This document shows positions 1-5,630 of a stretch of DNA of 6,545 bases, in pieces. The notes beneath the pieces are model-generated. The model was not told the origin of the DNA and made no database searches. It saw only the letters and a program-made list of their open reading frames with translations. The position numbers and the translations under genes were made by a program. The stretch's first letter is position 1. Every line of letters begins with the position of its first letter. The stretch comes from Trebonia sp. (lineage in GTDB: Bacteria; Actinomycetota; Actinomycetes; Streptosporangiales; Streptosporangiaceae): positions 1 through 6,545 of the forward strand of contig JASHPP010000269.1 in assembly GCA_030038035.1 (NCBI GenBank), in the 5' to 3' direction.

Positions 1-1102
1 CCGTGACGGCCGCCCCTGGCGCGGCGGGGGCACGAGCCGGGGGCCGGATGTGCCGCCAGATCAGGCCGCCGAGCCTTTTCATGTCCTTCGGGAACTGGTC
101 GGCGATGCCGGCCGGGGCGGTGGTGAGCACCTGGAGCACGCCGATGCCGAACAGGATGTCGAGCCAGGCGTAGTTCAGGCCCCAGTTCTGCAGCACGGCG
201 GGCAGGAACTGCATGAGCACGGCGGCGATCACCGCGCCCCACATGTTGAACACGCCGCCCATCAGCGCGACCGCGAGCAGGACGATCGAGTCCTGGGTGG
301 TGAAGTTGATCGAGTACAGGTACTGCTGCTGCCCGGCCAGGACCGCGCCGGCCACGCCGGTGATGAACGCCGCCAGCGCCCACGCCCAGAGCTTGTAGAA
401 CGTCGTGTTGATGCCCGCGGCCAGCGCGGCGGGCTCGCTCTGCCTGATCGCCGCCCAGGCCCGCCCGGGCCTGAACCGCAGGTGCACGTAGACGAGCACG
501 AACATGACGATCGCCACGACCACCGCGTACCTGAAGTACGCGGTCTCGCTGCCGGCGATCGACGGGCGCCGGACCGGCGGGACGTGCATGAGGTTGCCGT
601 TGTACCCGGTGAAGCCGCCGCCGCCGTTGGGGAAGTTCACCGTGGCCAGGATCACCGTGATGGCGCCGGCCATCATCAGCGTGATCAGCGCCAGGTAAAG
701 GCCGCGCAACCGGATCGCGGGCAGGCCGATGACCGTGCCGATCGCCATCGTGACCAGCCCCGCCTCGATCAGCACGATCGGGTAGGGCTGGCTGGTCGCG
801 AACAGCAGCCGGGCCCCGGTCCAGGCGCCGATCTGCAGGATGGCGCCCTGGCCGAGGGAGTACAGGCCGACCCGTCCGACGAGCAGCCCGAGCCCGAGCG
901 TCACGATCGAGTAGATGGCGACAAGCGCCATGTAGCCCGTGTAATAGGCGCTCATCAGGTCAGGGAGCGCGAACACCGCGAAGAGCAGCAGGACCACGGT
1001 GACCGTCAGGTGCACGGGCCGCTGGGGGCGGCGGCGCAGCAGCGCGGCGCGCTGCCCGGCGACCGTCGCGGCGGCGGCGTCCCTCGTGTCGACCCCGGCC
1101 AC
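1..1102 (-). CDS. livM: LivM-type ABC transporter permease (C-terminus cut by window edge)
   Basis: Inner-membrane permease subunit of a branched-chain amino acid type ABC importer; it would pair with the LivH protein encoded just upstream to form the channel. I translated 367 codons from a GTG at 1102-1100, with no stop before the window edge, so the C-terminus is missing. About nine hydrophobic segments are visible (e.g. residues 32-49, 57-76, 131-155, 190-207, 238-258, 271-305). LivM family landmarks: GRVGLYSLGQGA at 77-88, the GLPAIRLRGLYLALITL block at 126-142, the cytoplasmic loop FRPGRAWAAIRQSEPAALAAGI at about 210-231 that contacts the ATPase, and GGVFNMWGAVIAA at 282-294. The GTG overlaps the livH stop (TAGTG) and follows a strong GAGGAGG, which fixes the start. 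The last visible residues (353-367) are Pro/Ala-rich, either an ordinary tail or a linker to a fused ATPase domain. Substrate is not proven by the sequence. Confidence 0.92.
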   Translation of the reverse strand, partial: MAGVDTRDAAAATVAGQRAALLRRRPQRPVHLTVTVVLLLFAVFALPDLMSAYYTGYMALVAIYSIVTLGLGLLVGRVGLYSLGQGAILQIGAWTGARLLFATSQPYPIVLIEAGLVTMAIGTVIGLPAIRLRGLYLALITLMMAGAITVILATVNFPNGGGGFTGYNGNLMHVPPVRRPSIAGSETAYFRYAVVVAIVMFVLVYVHLRFRPGRAWAAIRQSEPAALAAGINTTFYKLWAWALAAFITGVAGAVLAGQQQYLYSINFTTQDSIVLLAVALMGGVFNMWGAVIAAVLMQFLPAVLQNWGLNYAWLDILFGIGVLQVLTTAPAGIADQFPKDMKRLGGLIWRHIRPPARAPAAPGAAVT

Positions 1103-1998
1103 TACGCCTCCTCGCTCGATCGCGTCATGACGCTGCGGCTCCGCGACGCCACGAGCAGCGCGATGACCGCGATGACGAACGGCGTCATGTCGCGGTAGTT
1201 GGTGAGCGCGGTGAACGGGGTCAGCAGGTCGTGGACCACGCCGATCACGATCGCCGCCACGAACGTCACCGCGATCGACCGCAGCCGCGCGACCAGGGCG
1301 GCGGCCAGCGACGAGATCACCAGGAACGTGAGCGTGGTCGGGTCGAGCTCGACCAGGTCGGCGAGCAGCAGCCCGGCGATGCCGGCCAGGATGCCGCAGC
1401 CGAACCAGGCGGCCGCCTCGACCCGGCGCACGGGCACGCCGAGCGTCGCGGTGATCTCCCGGTCGTTGGCCATCGCCCGCATCGCCGTGCCGAGCTTGGT
1501 GTACCGCAGGAACACGGCGGTCGCCACCGTCAGCACGATGCCCGCGACGAGCGCGATGAACTGGGTCCAGGTGACCTGCAGCCCGAAGACCGTGAACCCG
1601 CCGTTGTCGGTGGGCAGCGTGATCTCGCGCACCGCACCGCCGGTCGGCGGCCACAGCAGGTTCATCACCCCGAACAGGATCAGGGTCAGGCCGAGCGTGG
1701 CCACCGCGCGGACCAGCGGGCCGCGCCTGGCGAGCGGCGGGCCGAACACCATCCCGTACGCGAGGGTGCACACGCCGCCGAAGAGGATGCAGACGAGCCA
1801 CGCGATCCAGCCGGGCAGCGACGCCTGGACCATGGCGTAGGTGATGAACGCACCCATCGCCCCGACCGCGCCAAAGGCGAGATAGAGCACGCCAGTGGCG
1901 CGGTACAGGACGACCAGCCCCACCCCGGACAGGGCATACACCCCGCCCAGGGCGAGACCGCTTACGAGGAACTGCGAGAGTTCAGACCAGCTTGGCAT
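1102..1998 (-). CDS. livH: LivH-type ABC transporter permease
   Basis: The other membrane permease of the branched-chain amino acid type importer, 298 residues, a normal LivH length. About eight or nine hydrophobic segments are visible (9-31, 35-55, 62-84, 95-115, 145-163, 196-214, 224-236, 243-258, 272-284). The N-terminal block LVSGLALGGVYALSGVGLVVLY (11-32) matches the family pattern. The cytoplasmic ATPase-contacting loop is clear at 166-210 (LGTAMRAMANDREITATLGV followed by RRVEAAAWFGCGILAGIAGLLL). Two places deviate from the textbook pattern: the usual NFAHG is YLAFG at 39-43, and the late Gly-rich GGxG block is VARLRSIAVTF at 236-246. Such divergence would suit a substrate other than Leu/Ile/Val, but that is inference. 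The ATG at 1998 lies 14 nt after the binding-protein stop, with only a weak AGGT as Shine-Dalgarno, so it is probably coupled. The stop shares one base with the livM start. Confidence 0.93.
   Translation of the reverse strand: MPSWSELSQFLVSGLALGGVYALSGVGLVVLYRATGVLYLAFGAVGAMGAFITYAMVQASLPGWIAWLVCILFGGVCTLAYGMVFGPPLARRGPLVRAVATLGLTLILFGVMNLLWPPTGGAVREITLPTDNGGFTVFGLQVTWTQFIALVAGIVLTVATAVFLRYTKLGTAMRAMANDREITATLGVPVRRVEAAAWFGCGILAGIAGLLLADLVELDPTTLTFLVISSLAAALVARLRSIAVTFVAAIVIGVVHDLLTPFTALTNYRDMTPFVIAVIALLVASRSRSVMTRSSEEA
1107..1113 (-). promoter_or_regulatory. Shine-Dalgarno for livM inside the livH 3' end
   Basis: GAGGAGG on the minus strand lies within the last codons of livH, 4 nt before the livM GTG. 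It supports the GTG at 1102 as the start although no ATG is nearby; the first in-frame ATG is about 50 codons later, after the first membrane segment. With the 1-nt TAGTG overlap this points to coupled translation of the two permeases. Confidence 0.75.
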
Positions 1999-2012
1999 CT
2001 ACCTATCATCCG

Positions 2013-3392
2013 TCACGAGGACGTCGGGTCCAAGCCCGCGGTGCCGGCCTCGGCACGGTACGACGCGATGTTCGGGTCGACGGCCGAGATCAGCGTGCAC
2101 CCGCCGTTGGGCGCGATCACCATCTTGCCGTTGTCCGGCGTGACCGTGTAGTCCTCGTTGTTCGCGATGTGCGTGCTGTAGTCACCGTAGGTCCAGGCCT
2201 GGCACAGCATTCCCGTGTCGACGTCCTTCAGCGCCTTGACCGCGGCGTTGACGGTGGCCACCGTGTAGGTGCCGCTCGTGATCGACCGCAGGGCGTCGAC
2301 CATGAGCTCCGCCTCGGTGAAGCCCATCTCGCTGAACGCGCCGATGCCGCCGGAGACGGCCTTGCCGTACTGGGCGAAGATCGCCTTGTACAGGTTCATC
2401 TCAGGAGTGGTCTCCACGTCCGGCGGGGCCAGCTCGGCGTTGACGAAGAACTTGCCGTCCCACTTGGACCCGAGCGAGGTGGCGAGGAAGTCGGTGTTGC
2501 AGGGCGTCGAGCAGCCCCACTCCTTGACGTCGCCTTCGATGTTGAGGTGCTGCGCCGCCTGCAGGATCACCAGCGCGTCCGGCGGGGTGAAGTTCAAGAT
2601 CACCGCGCCGTTCTTGCCCGCCTGGTCGACCAGGTTGATCGCCACCGAGTCGGCGTCGGAGATCGGCACGTTCGTCGCGTCGTCGATGATCGGCACGCCC
2701 GCGGCCTTGGCCAGGGCGTTCGGCCCGGCGGAGATGTACGTGGTGCCGGGGACGTTCGACTGGTCGAAGACGATCTTGTCCGGGTGCAGGGTCAGCGCGT
2801 ACTGCACCGCGCCGTCCGAGCTGTACCGTGGCCCCATGTTGACGTCGGCGTAGTTCGGCGTCGAGTAGCACTCGGAGGCGATGCCCGAGGCGATGACGTA
2901 GAAGCCGAGGCTCTTCCAGTAGCTGCTGTCGACCGCGCACTCGATGATGGACGTGTTGCCGACGATGCCGACCACGTGGTCGGTCTGCACCAGCTGCTTG
3001 GCCTCGGACGCGATCTGCGTCGCGTTCGTCTGCTCGGTCTCGATGTAGTACTTGATCGGGTGGCCGTTGATCCCGCCGTTGTCGTTCACGCAGGTGAAGT
3101 AGGCCGCGGCCATGTTCGAGATGTCGGTGAACGAGGTACCGGACTGGTCGGTCACGATGCCGCCGAGCGGGATCGGGGTCCCGGTGGCCACGACGCCTGG
3201 GTTGGTGCCGCAGGCCGAGGTCGCGACGGCGGTAGAGGTCGGGCTCGCGCTCGTCGACGGGGTCGTCGTGCTGGTGGTCGGCGTCGTCGTGGTAGTGCTA
3301 CTGCTGCTACTACACGCGGCGAGGACGCCGAGCGCGATCGCGGCGAGCGCCGCGACGGCGAGCCGCGAGCGCCGGTGCTCGATTCTAATCAT
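2013..3392 (-). CDS. Lipoprotein substrate-binding protein of a LIV-type ABC importer
   Basis: Extracytoplasmic binding protein (type 1 periplasmic-binding fold, Leu/Ile/Val-binding family) that would capture the ligand and hand it to the LivH/LivM permeases. The frame is open to 3494, but I place the start at the ATG at 3392: it gives 459 residues, has GAGAAGG 8 nt upstream, and begins a textbook lipoprotein signal (RIEHRRSR, hydrophobic 11-25, lipobox LAAC with Cys27). A Ser/Thr/Pro-rich stalk follows (28-59). The binding domain starts near 66; typical elements are IPLGGIVTDQSG (74-85), AYFTCVNDNGGINGHPIKY (97-115), the QTDHVVGIVGNTS segment (136-148), and FSEMGFTEAELMVDALR (353-369). Besides the lipid Cys there are eight cysteines (61, 101, 152, 175, 294, 298, 397, 432), an even number that could form disulfides. 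Ligand unknown: members of this family bind amino acids, amides, urea or aromatic acids. Confidence 0.93.
   Translation of the reverse strand: MIRIEHRRSRLAVAALAAIALGVLAACSSSSSTTTTTPTTSTTTPSTSASPTSTAVATSACGTNPGVVATGTPIPLGGIVTDQSGTSFTDISNMAAAYFTCVNDNGGINGHPIKYYIETEQTNATQIASEAKQLVQTDHVVGIVGNTSIIECAVDSSYWKSLGFYVIASGIASECYSTPNYADVNMGPRYSSDGAVQYALTLHPDKIVFDQSNVPGTTYISAGPNALAKAAGVPIIDDATNVPISDADSVAINLVDQAGKNGAVILNFTPPDALVILQAAQHLNIEGDVKEWGCSTPCNTDFLATSLGSKWDGKFFVNAELAPPDVETTPEMNLYKAIFAQYGKAVSGGIGAFSEMGFTEAELMVDALRSITSGTYTVATVNAAVKALKDVDTGMLCQAWTYGDYSTHIANNEDYTVTPDNGKMVIAPNGGCTLISAVDPNIASYRAEAGTAGLDPTSS
3216..3311 (-). repeat. Low-complexity tract encoding the Ser/Thr-rich stalk
   Basis: This stretch encodes residues 28-59 of the binding protein: runs of Ser (five), Thr (five and three) and Pro-Ser-Thr mixtures directly after the lipidated Cys27. 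Such stalks space the binding domain from the membrane anchor in Gram-positive lipoproteins and may be O-glycosylated in actinomycetes (known of the class, not shown here). The DNA is rich in short GTC/GTA/CTG/CTA triplet runs, so its length could vary by replication slippage. Confidence 0.8.
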
Positions 3393-3400
3393 TGGTTCTG

Positions 3401-3407
3401 CCTTCTC
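3401..3407 (-). promoter_or_regulatory. Shine-Dalgarno deciding the binding-protein start
   Basis: GAGAAGG on the minus strand, 8 nt before the ATG at 3392. It selects this ATG over the ATG at 3494 in the same frame, whose extra 34 residues would bury the lipoprotein signal peptide. Confidence 0.7.
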
Positions 3408-3516
3408 GTGGCTAACAGCGAAATGTTTCCGAAACTGCCGGGGCGCGTTGCCAGGGGTAGGCTCGCCGGCCCGGAGGCTAGCAGAAGAACACATCGTTCA
3501 CAGCTAAACGGCGCGT

Positions 3517-3538
3517 CTTTGCATTACCTTTGCATTGC
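3517..3538. repeat. 11-bp direct tandem repeat
   Basis: On the plus strand CTTTGCATTAC (3517-3527) is followed directly by CTTTGCATTGC (3528-3538): 10 of 11 positions identical, with a period of about one helical turn, so both copies face the same side of the DNA. It sits 125-146 bp upstream of the binding-protein start, in AT-richer DNA. This suggests a site for a regulator binding in tandem; the regulator is unknown. Confidence 0.6.
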
Positions 3539-3585
3539 CTGAGATGTGGCCTATGTTCTAGAAGCCGTCGTGTGTTTCGCTGAGA

Positions 3586-3636
3586 TTATCGCCGTGCCAG
3601 GGCTAAGGTAAGCACTGCGCCAGAATACGTTTTCAT
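3586..3636 (-). CDS. Possible 16-codon leader peptide ORF
   Basis: On the minus strand a purine-rich AAGGAGGGGG is followed by GTG-ATG and a short frame, MKTYSGAVLTLALARR, ending in TAA (17 residues if the GTG at 3639 is used). It contains three Leu codons, two of them rare in such genomes (CTT, TTA), plus a Val codon, and lies about 190 nt upstream of the binding-protein start. A leader rich in branched-chain codons would make sense for ribosome-mediated control of this transporter. Against it: it is short enough to be chance, the distance from GGAGG to GTG is about 10 nt, no clear terminator hairpin follows, and the best -10 candidate (GATAAT) overlaps its end. Confidence 0.2.
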   Translation of the reverse strand: MKTYSGAVLTLALARR

Positions 3637-3727
3637 CACGTTTCAGCCCCCTCCTTCGCTGACCGTAATGGGAAACTCCGCCGCCGGCGGGTGTCGCGCC
3701 CGGCACCGCGGCCAGGGCGACCCCGGC

Positions 3728-3756
3728 CGGCGGGCGCCGAGGACCGGCACCCGCCG
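3728..3756 (-). terminator. Strong hairpin without U-tract (possible terminator or leader structure)
   Basis: Minus-strand RNA can form a 12-bp stem (CGGCGGGUGCCG with CGGCGCCCGCCG) closed by the five-base loop GUCCU. The only non-Watson-Crick pair is one G-U, which is a C-A mismatch in plus-strand RNA, so the fold favours the minus-strand transcript. No T-run follows. Actinobacterial terminators often lack one, so this could stop transcription coming from the metK side or from an unannotated small RNA. Equally it could be a leader element or a chance fold in GC-rich DNA. Confidence 0.4.
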
Positions 3757-3987
3757 CCCCGGCATCCACCGGGACCTGGCGAGCAGCGTGCACGGCGACC
3801 GGCCTGGGCGTCGCGAACGCGGCGCGCCCCGCGCCCAGGTCCGCGGCGCGGAAACGCCGTGGTCGCGGCCATTCGGGTCCGCTGTAATGCGCCGGTATGC
3901 CCGAAAAGCGGCGCGGGTCCGACCCGCCGATTCCCGCGGCCTCAGGCCGGGCGACGACCCGGCCCGCGCGCGGCCGGCCAGGTTCCG

Positions 3988-4012
3988 CGATATCGCCGAT
4001 GCCGATATCGCC
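3988..4012. repeat. Twin CGATATCG palindromes (10-bp direct repeat)
   Basis: CGATATCGCC occurs at 3988-3997 and again at 4003-4012, 15 bp apart. Each copy contains the perfect 8-bp palindrome CGATATCG, so the pair is both a direct repeat and an overall inverted repeat (8-bp arms around CCGATGC). This AT-containing palindrome stands out in an otherwise extremely GC-rich stretch. It could be a double operator or an 8-bp hairpin; no known regulator box is recognised. Confidence 0.5.
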
Positions 4013-4054
4013 CGGTGATCTAGGGAGCGCAGCGAGCACCGGTCGGCCCCTTTC

Positions 4055-4074
4055 TGGCCGCCGCCGCGCGGCCA
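4055..4074. repeat. 7-bp inverted repeat
   Basis: TGGCCGC and GCGGCCA flank a six-base spacer, giving a 7-bp stem of mostly G-C pairs. No T-run follows on either strand. It may be a minor hairpin within the gap between metK and the transporter operon, or chance in GC-rich sequence. Confidence 0.4.
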
Positions 4075-4304
4075 AAGCTAGCCAGGGGTAACCAATCTAC
4101 GGGCGAGAATTCCACGGCAGCTGACCGGGAACAATTGCCGCTGGTCCCAAACTCGGCGGCGCGAAAGTTGCGGCGGGCCACAAATTTTCCCTGCTCTCCC
4201 GCCACGCTGGCGAAGCATCATTACGCGGCGTATCGAGGGGCGTTGCAATCGTTAGCAGCCCGGAGGGCCGGCACGCGACCGGCGGTCACTGCCGAAGGTT
4301 GCGC

Positions 4305-4337
4305 GTGCCCGGCCCGCGCTGAGCGCCGGCCGGGCAC
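4305..4337 (-). terminator. Terminator hairpin downstream of metK
   Basis: Perfect 10-bp inverted repeat (GTGCCCGGCC at 4305-4314, GGCCGGGCAC at 4328-4337). After one C-C mismatch the stem continues with GCGC-TGA-GCGC, giving about 14 paired positions and a three-base loop. It lies 90 nt past the metK stop and has no T-run, as is common for intrinsic terminators of high-GC actinobacteria. This is the strongest fold in the gap and the likely end of the MetE-like/metK transcript; being symmetric, it could work in both directions. Its inner arm can also pair with 4265-4280. Confidence 0.65.
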
Positions 4338-4365
4338 GACTTGAGGTGGGCGGCCGCCCGCGGGC

Positions 4366-4393
4366 CGCGGGTCCGCGAGGACGCGGGTCCGCG
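4366..4393. repeat. Two copies of a quasi-palindromic 12-mer past metK
   Basis: CGCGGGTCCGCG occurs at 4366-4377 and 4382-4393 (16-bp period). Each copy is nearly self-complementary (CGCGG-GT-CCGCG). The repeats lie 35-62 nt past the metK stop, ahead of the terminator hairpin. They may add 3' structure to the transcript or be a small protein-binding site; no function is recognised. Confidence 0.5.
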
Positions 4394-4427
4394 GCGACGC
4401 GGTGGCGCCGCACCAAGGCCATGGCCG

Positions 4428-5630
4428 TCAGGCCAGGCCCGCCTGGGTGCGCAGCTGGTCGGCCTTGTCGGTGCGCTCCCAGGTGAACGTGTCACCGGAC
4501 CGCCCGAAGTGGCCGTAGGCCGCGGTCTGCCGGTAGATCGGCCGGCGCAGGTCAAGGTCGCGCAGGATCGCGCCCGGGCGCAGGTCGAAGTTCTCCCGCA
4601 CAAGCTCGACGATCGCCGGCTTGCTGACCTTCTCGGTCCCGAACGTCTCGATCATCAGCGACAGCGGCCTGGCGACGCCGATCGCGTAGGCCACCTGGAC
4701 CTCGACGCGGTCGGCCAGGCCGGCCGCGACGATGTTCTTCGCCACGTACCTGGCGGCGTACGCCCCCGACCGGTCCACCTTGGAAGGGTCCTTGCCGGAC
4801 AGGGCGCCGCCGCCGTGCCTGGCGAAGCCCCCGTAGGTGTCGACGATGATCTTCCGGCCGGTCAGCCCGGTGTCGCCGACCGGGCCGCCGATCACGAACC
4901 GGCCGGTCGGGTTGACGTAGAACTCCTTGCGCAGCCTGTCAGCGTCGAAGAACTCCGGCGGCAGCGTCTGCAGGACCACCTCCTCCCACAGCGCGTCCGG
5001 CAGCTTGCTCTCCACGCCGTCGGCGTGCTGGGTCGAGATCAGGACCTTCTCGATCGCCGTCGGCTTGCCCGCGTCGTCGTACCGCACGGTGACCTGGGTC
5101 TTGCCATCCGGCCGCAGGTACGGCAGCAGGCCGGAGCGGCGGGCGTCCGACAGCTTCTTCGACATCTTGTGCGCCAGCGTGATCGGCATCGGCATGAGCT
5201 CGGGCGTCTCGTTCGTCGCGTACCCGAACATCATCCCCTGGTCCCCGGCACCGATCCGGTCCAGCGGGTCCTCGGACCCGCCGACCCGGCCCTCGTGCGC
5301 GGTGTTCACGCCCTGGGCGATGTCCGGCGACTGCCTGTCCATGGCGACGATCACGCCGACGGCGTTGCCGTCGAAGTAGTAGTCGCCGTGGTCGTAGCCG
5401 ATCTCGCAGACCACCTGGCGGGCGACCCCGGCGTAGTCGATCGTCGTCGCCGTGGTGATCTCGCCGGCCACCACGATCAGGCCCGTCGTGAGCAAGGACT
5501 CGCACGCCACCCGGGACATCGGGTCACCGGCGAGCGCCGCGTCGACAACCGCGTCGGAGATCTGGTCTGCGATCTTGTCCGGGTGGCCCTCCGTCACCGA
5601 CTCGGAAGTGAAGAGGAATCCGCTATCCAT
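4428..5630 (-). CDS. metK: S-adenosylmethionine synthetase (methionine adenosyltransferase)
   Basis: Cytoplasmic enzyme that makes S-adenosylmethionine from methionine and ATP, releasing phosphate and diphosphate; normally a homotetramer needing Mg and K ions. The protein is 400 residues, full family length, and the family blocks are intact: GHPDK at 15-19 (ATP-site His16, metal-ligand Asp18), QSPDIAQGV at 100-108 in the active-site loop region, signature [12 protein letters not shown] at 127-138, GRFVIGGP with [14 protein letters not shown] at 243-268, and signature [16 protein letters not shown] at 273-288. The ATG at 5630 has AGGAG 6 nt upstream and overlaps the end of the MetE-like frame by 8 nt, implying coupled translation with a methionine-forming enzyme. 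Oddities: the sequence seems closer to the MetK type of non-actinobacterial phyla than to Streptomyces MetK (recalled, not aligned), and the usual actinobacterial neighbours (coaBC, priA) are absent. It could be a second or acquired copy. Confidence 0.97.
   Translation of the reverse strand: MDSGFLFTSESVTEGHPDKIADQISDAVVDAALAGDPMSRVACESLLTTGLIVVAGEITTATTIDYAGVARQVVCEIGYDHGDYYFDGNAVGVIVAMDRQSPDIAQGVNTAHEGRVGGSEDPLDRIGAGDQGMMFGYATNETPELMPMPITLAHKMSKKLSDARRSGLLPYLRPDGKTQVTVRYDDAGKPTAIEKVLISTQHADGVESKLPDALWEEVVLQTLPPEFFDADRLRKEFYVNPTGRFVIGGPVGDTGLTGRKIIVDTYGGFARHGGGALSGKDPSKVDRSGAYAARYVAKNIVAAGLADRVEVQVAYAIGVARPLSLMIETFGTEKVSKPAIVELVRENFDLRPGAILRDLDLRRPIYRQTAAYGHFGRSGDTFTWERTDKADQLRTQAGLA

Larger units (their letters stand above)
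3475..3660 (-). promoter_or_regulatory. Candidate promoter/operator region of the transporter operon
   Basis: An AT-richer stretch upstream of the binding-protein gene, the natural place for its promoter. Best -10 candidate on the minus strand is GATAAT at 3590-3585; 17 bp upstream lies GCTTAC, a poor -35. A second weak candidate is TAGCCT at 3480-3475 with GTGAAC at 3501-3496, but the spacing is only 15 bp. Possible operators lie in the same stretch: an 11-bp tandem repeat (3517-3538), paired ACGTTTTCA/ACGTTTCA elements on the plus strand (3627-3645), and GTTTC-C-GAAAC just downstream at 3425-3435. None of these matches a regulator box that I can name with confidence. Confidence 0.35.
3393..4427. 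other. Gene-free interval between metK and the transporter operon
   Basis: About 1 kb with no coding region I can support. Its layout, in the direction of the flanking genes: short quasi-palindromic repeats and a strong hairpin just past metK (4393-4305), an AT-richer stretch (about 4260-4080), a very GC-rich island with hairpins and twin palindromes (about 4075-3660), then another AT-richer stretch (about 3660-3485) leading to the binding-protein gene. Open frames in the GC-rich island (e.g. minus strand 4075-3551, TTG start, and plus strand 3668-4018) encode Arg/Pro/Ala/Gly-rich sequence without recognisable domains; they look like composition artefacts. The interval has room for the operon promoter, a long leader, and possibly a small RNA. 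Confidence 0.7.

Noticed and set aside
50..1198. Long plus-strand open frame antisense to livM, His/Arg/Asp/Gly-rich
   Set aside because: It mirrors the livM coding frame, has low-complexity composition and no domain; the opposite strand shows a clear permease.
1231..2151. 306-codon plus-strand open frame antisense to livH
   Set aside because: Highly charged low-complexity product and no family resemblance; LivH on the other strand is clear.
3393..3494. N-terminal extension of the binding protein to the ATG at 3494
   Set aside because: It would place 34 residues before a textbook lipoprotein signal peptide; the ATG at 3392 has a good Shine-Dalgarno.
1992..3542. 516-codon plus-strand open frame antisense to the binding-protein gene
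   Set aside because: A shadow of G/C-biased codons; composition is Val/Arg/Gly/Asp-rich without motifs, and the minus strand has a convincing lipoprotein.
3400..3660. GlnR (nitrogen regulator) boxes
   Set aside because: GTAAT and GAAAC fragments occur, but not with the GTnAC-n6-GAAAC spacing of known sites.
3551..4075. 174-codon minus-strand frame in the gap between metK and the transporter operon
   Set aside because: TTG start without a convincing ribosome site, Arg/Pro/Gly/Ala-rich product, A/T-ending codons in its second part, and overlap with hairpins and the promoter region. No domain recognised.
4021..4100. tRNA gene suggested by GC-rich palindromes and a GGGTAACCA string
   Set aside because: No cloverleaf with T-loop GTTCGA and matching acceptor arms could be built.
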